Positions 23,868-34,336 of a stretch of 64,000 nucleotides of DNA are shown here, in pieces. Every line of letters starts with the position of its first letter. Within the stretch, counting starts at the first letter, position 1. Below the pieces are notes generated by a model. The model saw nothing but the letters and a program-made list of their open reading frames with translations. It did no database searches and was not told the DNA's origin. The stretch lies in the NCBI GenBank assembly GCA_016794625.1, contig JAEUGY010000066.1, positions 1 through 64,000 on the forward strand. Direction: 5' to 3'. The stretch comes from Opitutaceae bacterium (lineage in GTDB: Bacteria > Verrucomicrobiota > Verrucomicrobiia > Opitutales > Opitutaceae). A program made the translations under genes and the position numbers.

Positions 23868-26063
23868 ATGGGAGTTTTAAGGTCCGGTGCCGTCGCGCTG
23901 CTCTGGGCCGGCATTTGGGCCGGCCTGGCGTCGCTGGGGCATGGGCAAATCAGGCCTCCCGATGATCCCATCAACCTCGATCCGATGTTGATCACAACCC
24001 GGTCCGACGACGATGGCTACGATGCCACGGGCATGGGGGCTCAGGAAGCGGAGCTGCACGAGCCACCGTTTTCCAACGACCTGTTGACCGGGCAGGGCGA
24101 GGATTCCGAAGCGGTCGGCGAGCTGAACATCGAGCTGGGCATGATCGCGACCGCGTCGCCCGCCGATCTCGTCGCCGGTCTCAACCGGCTCAATCTCCGG
24201 GGGTTCCCGACCCCGCGTCTGCGCAATGGCTTCATCCAGTTGGGTGTGCCGGAGATCCTCAACGCCGGGGGCGGGGAGCGGATCCAGGGTCCGCTGACAC
24301 CGGTCACGGGCAAGGCGGCACCCGGGGGCATCGACAATGTGGCCACGGCGCGGCCGCGCGCGACGCCGCTGCGACGGTTTTCGTACGCCATGACGAGTGC
24401 GCGCGAGAACTCGGGCTCCTTCGAGCTGAACACGCCCATCGTACCAAAGAAGGCCTGGCAGCGGTGGGCCATGAACTGGCGCAACAAGAACGGGCCCGAG
24501 GCGTATTCCGTCAATCGCACCCTGGCTTTGAGCGGAGCCGTGACGGTGAAGCATTCGCGGGCCGCCAGCACGATGTTCCAGCTTGATTTTTCGGATACCG
24601 ATGCGAATCCCGGTTCGGGTGTGCCCGAGTATCGGCTTTCGCGCACCAGCCCGGTGATCGGGCCCTTCCTGCCGCTGGCCTATCTTCACATCAACGGTCC
24701 CGACGGCCGCATCCGCAAGCGGGTGCTGAGCGCGAGCGCGCAGTTCGAGGCGCAGGTGAACAAGGCGATCAGCCTGCGGGCCGGCGCGCAGTGGTTCTGG
24801 CGCTCGCTGGTGGATGAGCGCTTCACCAAGGGCGAGTACCTGCTCGACGAGCGTGTCTTCGCCGGCACCCGCGAGCCCCAGTACCAGGAGCAACCGCTGG
24901 AGGCGCTCAACGGAGGGGTCGAGGTCACCACCCGCTTCGCCGCCTTCGGGGCCGATCACAAGGTGCTGGTGTCCCTGGAGAGCTCCACGGTCAGCTACAC
25001 TCGCCTGCAGCGAGGTCTGGACACCGCGGAGCGCAATGCGCTGCCGCTGAGCGTGCGCCGGTTCGACCCGTACAACCCCGACTATTTCCGCCCGGCCCTC
25101 GAACCGGGCACGTTCCGGCGTCTCATCGCCGACCGCACCGAGGACACCACCTACACGGCGGTGTCGGTGACCGAGCGCATGGCGCTCGGTCGTGGCAAGA
25201 CGGTGCTGACCGCGGGGGTGCGGCACGACACGGTGGACCTGGACATCGAGGATCGGCGTCCCGGCATTGCCCGGCCCACGCTGGCCGACGCCACTTCCCA
25301 GATCACCTGGTTGGCGGGTGCCAACCACCAGCTCAAGCCCGGCCGGATCCTGCTCTTCGCCAATACCAGCTCCGCCTTCGAGCCCTCGACCCGGGTCGAC
25401 GCCCGCACCAGTCGTATCCAAGGAAATGAAACGACGCACGGTTTCGAGGCCGGTGTGAAGACCCTCGGACTCGAGCGGCGGCTGAGCACGACGCTGCTCG
25501 GATTCTGGTACATCAACGACAATATCTCCCGTCGCAATCCGCTCTACGATGATCCCATTGCCGATGCCAACCAGACCCAGCCGCAGCTGGTCGCCGCCGG
25601 CGGCGAACGGTTCACGGGCGGCTCGCTCGACGTGCGGTTCACGCTCAATCCGCAGTGGGTCTTCACCGGTCGGGCCACCTACACCAACGCGATCACGACC
25701 GCGTCCCCGGACATTCCCGAGGAGGTTGGCCGGCAGCTGACCCGCCTGCCTTCCGAGACCCTCGCGCTGGGGGCCCGGTATGCGGTCGCCGGCGGTCGGT
25801 GGAAAGGGATGAGCCTCTCGGCCAACCTGGCCTATGTCGGTGATTTTGTCGCCTACTATGCGGATCGCAACCGAGCCTACCTCGACTATCCGGCGTACAC
25901 CCTGGTGGGAGCGAATGTGACCTATGGCTGGGCCACCCGGAAAACCATCCGTCACTCCCTTGGCCTGGGGCTGCGCAACTTTTTTGATCAGGATCTGCTC
26001 AAGCTGCTCGCCCGGCCCGGCCAGGGACGAACCTTGACGGCGAGCTACGGGGCGACCTTTTGA
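23868..26063 (+). CDS. TonB-dependent receptor, short form
   Basis: A 731-residue outer-membrane receptor. The signal peptide is SGAVALLWAGIWAGLASLGHG. The plug domain includes ADLVAGLNRLNLRGFPTPRL and the conserved EIL...GGGERIQGPLTPVTG plus AAPGGIDNVATARP. The barrel ends in a C-terminal Phe (LTASYGATF). It is clearly shorter than the 1176-residue receptor at 9.3 kb and is more like siderophore-receptor-sized proteins. The ATG at 23868 sits right before the signal peptide; an upstream GTG at 23775 is unlikely. Its place behind the sulfatase suggests uptake of a sulfated glycan or a sugar released from it. Confidence 0.85.
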   Translation: MGVLRSGAVALLWAGIWAGLASLGHGQIRPPDDPINLDPMLITTRSDDDGYDATGMGAQEAELHEPPFSNDLLTGQGEDSEAVGELNIELGMIATASPADLVAGLNRLNLRGFPTPRLRNGFIQLGVPEILNAGGGERIQGPLTPVTGKAAPGGIDNVATARPRATPLRRFSYAMTSARENSGSFELNTPIVPKKAWQRWAMNWRNKNGPEAYSVNRTLALSGAVTVKHSRAASTMFQLDFSDTDANPGSGVPEYRLSRTSPVIGPFLPLAYLHINGPDGRIRKRVLSASAQFEAQVNKAISLRAGAQWFWRSLVDERFTKGEYLLDERVFAGTREPQYQEQPLEALNGGVEVTTRFAAFGADHKVLVSLESSTVSYTRLQRGLDTAERNALPLSVRRFDPYNPDYFRPALEPGTFRRLIADRTEDTTYTAVSVTERMALGRGKTVLTAGVRHDTVDLDIEDRRPGIARPTLADATSQITWLAGANHQLKPGRILLFANTSSAFEPSTRVDARTSRIQGNETTHGFEAGVKTLGLERRLSTTLLGFWYINDNISRRNPLYDDPIADANQTQPQLVAAGGERFTGGSLDVRFTLNPQWVFTGRATYTNAITTASPDIPEEVGRQLTRLPSETLALGARYAVAGGRWKGMSLSANLAYVGDFVAYYADRNRAYLDYPAYTLVGANVTYGWATRKTIRHSLGLGLRNFFDQDLLKLLARPGQGRTLTASYGATF

Positions 26064-26148
26064 ACGCAGCCGCCCGCCGGTCTGCGATTGGAAAATTGTG
26101 CGCTTGTGCGCGGCCCGGCACCCCGAATGCTGAAGTTTGAGACGCACC

Positions 26149-28605
26149 ATGTCGCCCCGCGGAAAAAAACTCGTCCGAGCCTGCCTGGAATCGCCGACCC
26201 GCGGCCTGATTGAGTTGTCGCACGATTGGCGTGCGCGGTATGCTCCGCCTTTGACCCTGGTCGGGGCGCACGCGCCGAAGTGGGCGACGCTGACGCGTGT
26301 GCCGGATTACGTGTTTGGCTGCGCCAGCGGTTACTTTGTGAATCGCAAGGAGGAGATCTATTTCTTCCTGCGACTGGAGGACCATCCCGACCTGGCCTTG
26401 CCGGAGACGACCGTTTATCTGGCGGGAGACTTCAACGGTTGGGATGCCGTGGGCCGCCTCGATTGGCAGTTGCGACCCGCCTCGCTGGATGGGGAGTCGG
26501 TGTTGCTGTGGACGGGCCGGGCGGCCCCGTTTTTTACAAACCCGTGGCCCAGGTTCAAGTTTGTCACCCAGCAGCACCGCTGGATCGACGTGCCGGCGGA
26601 TGCGCCCAACGCGCAGACCGATGACTTGGGCAATCGCAACCGCGTGGTCGATCCTGAGCGCACCGGTCAGCATCTGTTTGCCTTTACGCTCGCGGAACCG
26701 CTGGCGTTGTCGGAAAGCTGGCGCATCACCTGGGCGGATGGTTCAGCGGAGGGGCAATCCGTGCCGCTCATGCCGGGCGCGTTCTTTTTCCACCGGGCCG
26801 CGCTTGGGCCGCTCGGCGCGCGGGTGATCGAACATCACACCCACTTTCGGTTGTTCGCACCCAGGGCCCGGTCGGTGGAGCTGTGCGTGAGCGACGACTT
26901 GAAGGATGCCGACCGCCTGTCGCGCTACCCCCTGACGCTGCGCGAGGACGGTACCTGGGACATCCTGTTGGATCAGGATCTGCACGGTTGGTTCTACTGG
27001 TACCACATCGACGGCCCGCAGGATGCATTCGGACTCTTCGTGCCCGAGCGCGCGGTGTTGGACCCCTACGCGCTCGCGACGGTGGGGCGCGAAGGACCGG
27101 GTATCGTGCTCGCGGAACCATGGATCGGCGAGGCCTCGGATGGTTTTCGCACCCCCGCGTGGCATGACCTCGTCATCGTGGAGGTGCATGTGCGGGATCT
27201 CGCGGAAAAGGCTCCCGTGCGCGCGGACGCCCGGGAGCGACGCGGTTTTGCGGGGCTCGCAGCCTGGGTGCGCAGTCCGGATTTTTATCTGCATGCACTC
27301 GGCGTGAATTGCGTCGAGCTGCAGCCGGTGCAGGAATTCGACAACCGCACCCCCGAGGAGTACCATTGGGGATACATGACGGCGAATTTCTTCGCTCCCT
27401 CGAGTGCGTACTCGACGGTGCCCGAGGAAGCGTCCGGGGTGCACGAATTGCAGGATGTCGTCGCTGCGTTCCACGAACGCGGCATGGCGGTGCTGCTGGA
27501 CGTCGTGTTCAATCATGTGGGCGAACCGGCCCACCTGATGTTCATCGACAAGCTCTACTACTTTGAACAGGACGCCTCGGGGCAGCTCGCGAATTGGAGC
27601 GGCTGCGGCAATGACCTGAGGGCGGGCGCGGCGATGAGCAAGCGTCTGATCATCGACAGCTGCACCCATCTCATCCGCGCCTATGGCGTCGACGGGTTCC
27701 GTTTCGACCTCGCCGAGCTGCTGGGGGTGGAGGTGCTGAAGGAAATCGAGGTGGCCCTCAAGGCCGTGAAGCCGGATCTCATCCTCATCGCCGAGCCCTG
27801 GAGTTTCCGCGGTCATATTGCCGCCGGTCTGCGTGACACCGGCTGGGCCTCCTGGAATGACGGTTACCGGGACTTTGTGCGCACCTTCGTGCGCGGAGGC
27901 GGCTCCCGCGGCAGCTACGAGTATTTCCTCAAGGGCTCGCCCTGGCATTTTGCCAAGTGGCCGGCGCAAACCGTGAATTACACCGAGTCCCACGACGACC
28001 GCGTTTGGATCGATGTGATCACCGAGAATCACAACTTTGACGGTTTCCAGCCGACGGCGAATGATCGCCGGCGCACGCACCTCATGGTTGCGATGCTCAT
28101 GATGTCGATCGGCATCCCCATGCTCGCGGCCGGGCAGGACTTCCTGCGATCGAAGCGCGGGGTCAACAACACCTATCAACGAGGCGATCTCAACGCCTTG
28201 GATTATTTCCGGCTGTTCCGCTACCCGTCAACGCACGCCTACTTTGCCGATTGGGTGGCCTTTCGTCGCAGCGTCGGGGGCGTGCTCCTCCGCCACTTCT
28301 CGCGCGCGAGTGAGGGCTTCTTCCAGTTCTGGTTCGCGCCGGAGTCGAATGCTGCGGCCACTCTCTACAACGCAGATCTTTCGCAAGGCACGACGCGACT
28401 GCTCTTCGCACTGAATCCGACCCTGGCCGACGTCACCTTGGAACTGGGTCCGGCGGCGCTGGCGGGAGCGCCTTGGCGGGCCGTGGCGGATGCTGAGCGT
28501 TTCTATCATGCAGAGACCAAAGGCACTGCGCCCAAGGTCGAGAGTTCGATCTCCCTGCCCGCGTTGAGCTGCATGCTGTGGGTGAGCGCCGGCCCGGTTG
28601 GTTGA
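26149..28605 (+). CDS. GH13 alpha-amylase-family enzyme, probable debranching type
   Basis: An 818-residue GH13 enzyme without a signal peptide. The N-terminal region has a CBM48/E-set-like unit (TTVYLAGDFNGWDAVG), and a second E-set-like segment follows (HFRLFAPRARSVELCVSDD). The catalytic barrel shows conserved region I VLLDVVFNHVGEP (about 447), the nucleophile Asp in FRFDLAEL (about 520), acid/base Glu in LIAEPW (about 548) and the third Asp in ESHDD (about 616). The layout resembles pullulanase, isoamylase or GlgX debranching enzymes acting on alpha-1,6 links of glycogen. A branching or trehalose-related role cannot be excluded. It is a single gene between a receptor and the glycolytic genes. 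Confidence 0.85.
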   Translation: MSPRGKKLVRACLESPTRGLIELSHDWRARYAPPLTLVGAHAPKWATLTRVPDYVFGCASGYFVNRKEEIYFFLRLEDHPDLALPETTVYLAGDFNGWDAVGRLDWQLRPASLDGESVLLWTGRAAPFFTNPWPRFKFVTQQHRWIDVPADAPNAQTDDLGNRNRVVDPERTGQHLFAFTLAEPLALSESWRITWADGSAEGQSVPLMPGAFFFHRAALGPLGARVIEHHTHFRLFAPRARSVELCVSDDLKDADRLSRYPLTLREDGTWDILLDQDLHGWFYWYHIDGPQDAFGLFVPERAVLDPYALATVGREGPGIVLAEPWIGEASDGFRTPAWHDLVIVEVHVRDLAEKAPVRADARERRGFAGLAAWVRSPDFYLHALGVNCVELQPVQEFDNRTPEEYHWGYMTANFFAPSSAYSTVPEEASGVHELQDVVAAFHERGMAVLLDVVFNHVGEPAHLMFIDKLYYFEQDASGQLANWSGCGNDLRAGAAMSKRLIIDSCTHLIRAYGVDGFRFDLAELLGVEVLKEIEVALKAVKPDLILIAEPWSFRGHIAAGLRDTGWASWNDGYRDFVRTFVRGGGSRGSYEYFLKGSPWHFAKWPAQTVNYTESHDDRVWIDVITENHNFDGFQPTANDRRRTHLMVAMLMMSIGIPMLAAGQDFLRSKRGVNNTYQRGDLNALDYFRLFRYPSTHAYFADWVAFRRSVGGVLLRHFSRASEGFFQFWFAPESNAAATLYNADLSQGTTRLLFALNPTLADVTLELGPAALAGAPWRAVADAERFYHAETKGTAPKVESSISLPALSCMLWVSAGPVG

Positions 28606-29909
<1,304 letters not shown>

Positions 29910-29927
29910 GTCCCCCTTGCTTGGTGT

Positions 29928-29995
29928 GACCCACGGAGCACACGGAATCACGGAACTGACCTTCATTTCCGTTCTGCCCGTGGGATCCGTGGGTC
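29928..29995 (+). repeat. Intercistronic hairpin between gap and pgk
   Basis: GACCCACGGA (29928-29937) and TCCGTGGGTC (29986-29995) are perfect 10-bp inverted repeats. Between them, CACGGA-type and TTCCGT-type units can pair further inward. No T-run follows, so it is more likely a processing or mRNA-stability element, or an extragenic repeat, than a full terminator. Confidence 0.6.
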
Positions 29996-30016
29996 CTTCA
30001 TTTTCAGAGGTTCAAC

Positions 30017-31261
30017 ATGCCTAAATTCAAGACTATCCGAGAGCTCGATCTGGCCGGGAAACGCGTCTTTCTGCGCGTCGACTTCAATGTCCCCCAGGAC
30101 AAGACGACCGGGGCCATCACCAACAATCAGCGCATCGCCGCCGCGTTGCCGACGATCAAGTACGCCCTGGAAAAGGGCGCCTCGTTGGTTCTGGCGAGCC
30201 ATCTGGGACGCCCGGATGGCAAGGTGATCGAAAAATTCTCCCTTCGTCCCGTCGCGGCCGAGCTGCAGAAGCTCCTCGGCCGGCCGGTGGCATTCGCCGC
30301 GGATTGCGTCGGCCCGGTGGCCGAGCAGGCCGCCGCCGCCCTCAAGCCGGGCGAGGTGCTGCTGCTTGAGAATCTGCGCTTCCACATCGAGGAGGAAGGC
30401 AAGATCAAGTTGGAGGACGGCACGTCGCTCAAGGCCGACAAGGCTGCGGTCGAGGCGTTTCGCGCCAGTCTGTCCAAACTCGGGACGGTGTATGTGAACG
30501 ATGCCTTCGGCACGGCGCATCGTGCGCATTCGTCGATCGTCGGCGTGAACCTGCCGCAAAAAGCGGCCGGCTTCCTGATGGAAGCCGAACTGAAGGCGTT
30601 CGCCGCCGTGCTCGACCATCCGCAGCGTCCGCTGCTCGCCATCCTCGGCGGCGCCAAGATCGCGGACAAGATTCCGTTGATCAAGAACCTGCTCGAAAAG
30701 GCGGATGAGATCATCATCGGCGGCGGCATGTCCTACACCTTCAAGAAGGTGCAGAACGGCATGGAGATCGGCAACAGCCTGTTCGATGTCGAGGGCGCCA
30801 AGCTGGTGCCCGAGCTCGTCGCCAAGGCGAAGGAGCGCGGGGTCAAGCTGACGTTCCCGGTCGACTACATCGCTGCCGACAAGTTTGCCCCGGATGCCGC
30901 GACCCAGCCCGCGACCGACGCCACCGGCATTCCGGTCGGCTGGATGGGGCTCGACGCCGGTCCGAAGTCGATCGCGCTCTATCGCGAATCGATTCTGCGC
31001 TCGAAGACCATCGTCTGGAACGGTCCGGCGGGGGTGTTCGAGTTCGATGCGTTTGCCGGCGCGACCAAGGCCATGGCGCAGGCCATTGCCGAGGCGACCG
31101 CCCTTGGCGCCACCACGGTGGTGGGCGGAGGCGACACCGCCACCGCGGCGAAAAAATTCAAGGTGGCCGACAAAGTCAGCCACTGCTCCACCGGCGGCGG
31201 CGCCAGCTTGGAGTTCCTCGAAGGCAAAGTGCTGCCCGGCGTGCAATTCCTCGAAACCTGA
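30017..31261 (+). CDS. pgk: Phosphoglycerate kinase
   Basis: A 414-residue glycolytic kinase transferring phosphate from 1,3-bisphosphoglycerate to ADP. Signature stretches: [13 protein letters not shown] near the N-terminus, [31 protein letters not shown], the hinge region [15 protein letters not shown], and the nucleotide site [10 protein letters not shown] with VGGGDTATA and [13 protein letters not shown]. All are intact. The gene lies between gap and tpiA on the same strand, with hairpins in both spacers. Confidence 0.97.
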   Translation: MPKFKTIRELDLAGKRVFLRVDFNVPQDKTTGAITNNQRIAAALPTIKYALEKGASLVLASHLGRPDGKVIEKFSLRPVAAELQKLLGRPVAFAADCVGPVAEQAAAALKPGEVLLLENLRFHIEEEGKIKLEDGTSLKADKAAVEAFRASLSKLGTVYVNDAFGTAHRAHSSIVGVNLPQKAAGFLMEAELKAFAAVLDHPQRPLLAILGGAKIADKIPLIKNLLEKADEIIIGGGMSYTFKKVQNGMEIGNSLFDVEGAKLVPELVAKAKERGVKLTFPVDYIAADKFAPDAATQPATDATGIPVGWMGLDAGPKSIALYRESILRSKTIVWNGPAGVFEFDAFAGATKAMAQAIAEATALGATTVVGGGDTATAAKKFKVADKVSHCSTGGGASLEFLEGKVLPGVQFLET

Positions 31262-31264
31262 ACT

Positions 31265-31325
31265 GGCGCGCGTCGGCCTCGACGCGTGGTTACGTTTCAC
31301 CTGGGCGCGTCGAGGTCGGCGCGCC
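31265..31325 (+). repeat. Intercistronic hairpin between pgk and tpiA
   Basis: Arms at 31265-31286 and 31306-31325 are imperfect inverted copies sharing CCTCGACGCG/CGCGTCGAGG and GGCGCGC/GCGCGCC ends, around a 19-base loop. It starts three bases after the pgk stop and ends 25 bp before tpiA. There is no T-tract. Confidence 0.6.
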
Positions 31326-31350
31326 TCCTGCTTCTGACTCCCGATTCCCT

Positions 31351-32121
31351 ATGTCCTCCCGCAAGAAACTCATCGCTGGCAACTGGAAGATGAACAAGAC
31401 CTCCTCCGACGCGGTTGCGCTCGTCCAGGAGATCGTCGCCGCCGTCGGCAAACAGACCGATGTCGACGTCGTGGTGTGTCCGCCTTTCACCTCCTTGGAA
31501 TCGGTCGGCAAGGCGCTCGACGGTTCGGTCGTGAAACTGGGCGCCCAGAATGTCCATCCGGAGCCGAGCGGCGCCTTCACCGGGGAGACGTCGGTCGGCA
31601 TGCTGCGCGCGCTCTTTTCGAGCTACGTCATCATCGGGCACAGCGAACGGCGGAGCTACTTCGGCGAAACGGATGGCTTCATCAACCAGAAGGTGCTGGC
31701 CGCGCTCAAGGGCCAGCTCAAGCCGATCCTCTGCGTGGGCGAGACGCTTGGGCAGCGTGAAAGCGGTCAGACGCTGAGCGTGGTGCAGACCCAGCTGGAG
31801 GGCGGTCTCGAAGGTGTCTCCAAGGACCAGCTGACCAGCATTGTTGTCGCGTACGAGCCGGTCTGGGCCATCGGTACTGGGAAAGTGGCGACCACGGAAC
31901 AGGCTCAGGAAGTGCATGCCTTCATCCGCAGCCTGCTGGCGAAGAGTTTTGGCGAGGCGGTGGCAGAGAAGGTCCGCATCCTTTACGGCGGCTCGATGAA
32001 GCCGGCCAACGCTCCCGAATTGCTCGGGCAAAAGGACATCGACGGCGGATTGATCGGGGGCGCGAGTCTTGAGGCCCGCAGCTTCGTCGATCTCGTGAAG
32101 TCGGCGGCAGCTTCGAAATAG
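31351..32121 (+). CDS. tpiA: Triosephosphate isomerase
   Basis: A 256-residue TIM barrel interconverting dihydroxyacetone phosphate and glyceraldehyde-3-phosphate. It has the substrate Lys in AGNWKMNKT, the electrophilic His in IIGHSERRSYFGE, the catalytic Glu in VAYEPVWAIGTGK, and the C-terminal phosphate-binding YGGSMKPANAPELL and DGGLIGGASL. The length and all motifs are normal. It is the last gene of the glycolytic run and converges with a minus-strand membrane-protein gene. Confidence 0.97.
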   Translation: MSSRKKLIAGNWKMNKTSSDAVALVQEIVAAVGKQTDVDVVVCPPFTSLESVGKALDGSVVKLGAQNVHPEPSGAFTGETSVGMLRALFSSYVIIGHSERRSYFGETDGFINQKVLAALKGQLKPILCVGETLGQRESGQTLSVVQTQLEGGLEGVSKDQLTSIVVAYEPVWAIGTGKVATTEQAQEVHAFIRSLLAKSFGEAVAEKVRILYGGSMKPANAPELLGQKDIDGGLIGGASLEARSFVDLVKSAAASK

Positions 32122-32135
32122 CCGTTCTCCCGCCC

Positions 32136-32166
32136 GCCGGGTCGGGGGCATCCGCTGCCTCCCGGC
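32136..32166. terminator. Hairpin between convergent genes
   Basis: GCCGG (32136-32140) pairs with CCGGC (32162-32166), and inside it GGGGCA pairs with TGCCTC around a TCCGC loop, with one G-T pair. It lies in the 51-bp gap between convergent genes. No T-run is present on either strand, so function as a terminator is uncertain. Confidence 0.4.
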
Positions 32167-32172
32167 CTGCAG

Positions 32173-32892
32173 TTAGCGGCGCGGACTGATCGCCCCGCGC
32201 GTCGCGCCCTCCACCAAGGTGGGTGCGACGGCTCCGTAGCCGGGGCCTTGACGGCCCGTCGCTCCGCGGAGGGCCCGGCGCACGGCACCGAGCCCTTTCC
32301 ACGTCGCGCGGAACAGCCACATGAGCTGTAGCGCCATGCAGACGAGCCAGGTCACGGGATCGATCACGTAGTCCCAGGCATTCTCCGACTCCAGCGCGCG
32401 GAGCGTGTAGGCCATGAGCGAAAGCAGAATGAGCACGCCCATGCGGTTGCCGGCCAGGAGATAGGCGACGGCCACCGCCGCCATGGTCCAGATGGCGGCC
32501 TGATCCAACCAGCCCCAGTAGTAGAGATCGCTCGCATTGGGCCAGAGGGTGTGGAGGTAAAGCACGCTGCCCACCACGGTGCCAAACAGCAGGAGTGCGC
32601 GCAGGTCGGCTCCCTTGAGCAGGACTCCGCCGAAGAGTCGATGATACAGGGCCGCGCCAATCAGGCAGAACCCGGGGACACTCGGATTCGGATGGAAACT
32701 CTGGATCCAGGTGCCGACGGTGGACCCGCCGAGCGGCAGCAGGAGCAACCCGGCTGTCGCGCCGCCGGTGGCCAGCTTGACGCCCAGTCCGGCGCTCTTG
32801 CCGGTGACGCGGAAGTGCAGCCACAGCAGGATCAGCCAGAGTCCCGCGCCGATGCCCGCGAGGTGGTAGGCGGAGTCAATCCATGAACTCAT
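32173..32892 (-). CDS. Multi-pass membrane protein of unknown function
   Basis: A 239-residue integral membrane protein with about six or seven hydrophobic helices (for example AGIGAGLWLILLWLHF, LRALLLFGTVVGSVLYLHTLW, AAIWTMAAVAVAYLLAG, WLVCMALQLMWLF). It ends in a basic, Gly-rich cytoplasmic tail. I do not recognise the family. Its ATG overlaps the stop of the sialidase-like gene by 4 bp, so the two are co-translated and perhaps act together at the cell envelope. Confidence 0.75.
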   Translation of the reverse strand: MSSWIDSAYHLAGIGAGLWLILLWLHFRVTGKSAGLGVKLATGGATAGLLLLPLGGSTVGTWIQSFHPNPSVPGFCLIGAALYHRLFGGVLLKGADLRALLLFGTVVGSVLYLHTLWPNASDLYYWGWLDQAAIWTMAAVAVAYLLAGNRMGVLILLSLMAYTLRALESENAWDYVIDPVTWLVCMALQLMWLFRATWKGLGAVRRALRGATGRQGPGYGAVAPTLVEGATRGAISPRR

Positions 32893-34133
32893 GGCAGGGA
32901 AGCCGTGACGGGCGTGGAGGCCTGATCCAGCCAGGCGACATTAAATTCCACGTGTTTGATGCGTTTGCGTTGCCAGGTGTACGTCACATGAATCCGGCCG
33001 TCTTTGTCTTCCGTCATGGAGGGATAGGAGAACTCCTTGAGGGCTTCGTGCTCCAGCACGGGACCGGGCCGCCAGCTCACGCCGTCATCGTTGGAGAGCG
33101 CCAGACGCAGGGTTTCCCGGCCCTGCAGGGCGTCATTGTAAACCAACAACACGCGACCGTCGCGCAGGCGCAACGCATCCACCGCCGAGTCCGGGTTGGG
33201 CAGGTTGCTGTGCACCGGATTCGACCAGGTCCAGCCATTGTCGTGCGAAAAGGCGGTGTGCAGTACGCGCTCCGGGCCGCCATCGCGCAGGACCATCAGC
33301 ACGCGGTCGTTGCCCAAGGGCACGAGTGTGGGCTGGATGAGGTCGTCCTTGCGGGGGAGGCTGCGCAACTGGTAGTCGCGCAACGAACCGTCCGACCCCG
33401 GCGTGAGCCAGAGGATCTGCGGGTACTTCAATGCCATTTCGTGATAGACGGGCAGGCCGATGCGGCCGTCGCTGGCGTAGATCGGACGGCTGCGCACGAG
33501 CGTGCTGAGATTGAGAAAGGGATTCAGGTTGAGGCGGTGACTGCTCCCCCAGGTGCGACCCTGATCGGTCGATGTCTTCACGTTGAGGGTACAACCCGAC
33601 CAGCCCCCGACGGTCACGCTGACATACACCATCCAGAGGTGTCCGAATTGATCCGGGAACACGACGGTATTGCCGACCTTCTTGATCGGACGACCCAGCT
33701 CTTCTTCCGCCATGCTCCGATCGACCGCACGTTTGGGCGCGGCCCAGGCTCCGTCCGAACCGGCCAGCCGCGAGGTGAACACCGCCACATCGCCCGCTCC
33801 CTCCCGCGCTCCGCCATACCAAACCGCCAGCAGATCGCCATTGGGCAGTGGGGCGAGGGTGCTGCAATGCACGGTCGGGGTGTGGTCGAGGGGGGAGATC
33901 CACGACTCCGCGTGAAAGGGCTGTGCGTCGGCCGCGCTCACCCGATCCGTCGCAGCCGGGCGGAGCGTCATCAGACGCTGGGGCGCGGTCGATTCGGGCC
34001 CGTTCGCCTGGAGTCCGGCGAGGGCCGCGGCGACCAGCGTGCACAGCGCCAAGCCTGCCCGGCGATAGGGCGCAAGAGATCGATCAACGCCGGCCGCAGA
34101 CCCGTGCGCGGCCGAAGAGCGAGGAAGTGTCAT
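32889..34133 (-). CDS. Sialidase/BNR-repeat family secreted protein
   Basis: A 414-residue exported protein with a leader (AGLALCTLVAAALAGLQA). It folds as a six-bladed propeller of the BNR/Asp-box class. Asp-box-like turns are STDQGRTWG, SHDNGWTWS and SNDDGVSWR. Other family stretches are HCSTLAPLPNGDLLAVWYGG, NTVVFPDQFGHLWMVYVS, QPTLVPLGNDRVLMVLRDGG and EFSYPSMTEDKDGRIHVTYTW. It belongs to the exo-alpha-sialidase-like group (BNR_2), but many bacterial members do not act on sialic acid. The frame is open to 34340, yet the leader fixes the ATG at 34133. It forms an ATGA-linked pair with the membrane-protein gene. Confidence 0.8.
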   Translation of the reverse strand: MTLPRSSAAHGSAAGVDRSLAPYRRAGLALCTLVAAALAGLQANGPESTAPQRLMTLRPAATDRVSAADAQPFHAESWISPLDHTPTVHCSTLAPLPNGDLLAVWYGGAREGAGDVAVFTSRLAGSDGAWAAPKRAVDRSMAEEELGRPIKKVGNTVVFPDQFGHLWMVYVSVTVGGWSGCTLNVKTSTDQGRTWGSSHRLNLNPFLNLSTLVRSRPIYASDGRIGLPVYHEMALKYPQILWLTPGSDGSLRDYQLRSLPRKDDLIQPTLVPLGNDRVLMVLRDGGPERVLHTAFSHDNGWTWSNPVHSNLPNPDSAVDALRLRDGRVLLVYNDALQGRETLRLALSNDDGVSWRPGPVLEHEALKEFSYPSMTEDKDGRIHVTYTWQRKRIKHVEFNVAWLDQASTPVTASLP

Positions 34134-34336
34134 GGGTAACGTGACGCAAATAACAAGCGAACGGACCGCGTGGGTGGCGCGGGATGCTGAAGGCTGGAAA
34201 CTGGCGGGAAGACTCACGTATCCGCTTCTTGCGTCAATCTCTGTCCGCTTCGGACCGCGAAGAAGCCGGGCCGGTGGCCAAAATTCATTTGAAATCGCAA
34301 ACCCTAAGCAACGCCGGGCCTTTTCATCGGACCCGA

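Noticed and set aside
23877..26150. A 757-codon open frame on the minus strand opposite the TonB receptor
   Set aside because: It is an antisense shadow produced by high GC at third positions. It is low in complexity (Arg, Gly, Gln, Val) and shows no domain, whereas the plus strand encodes a clear receptor.
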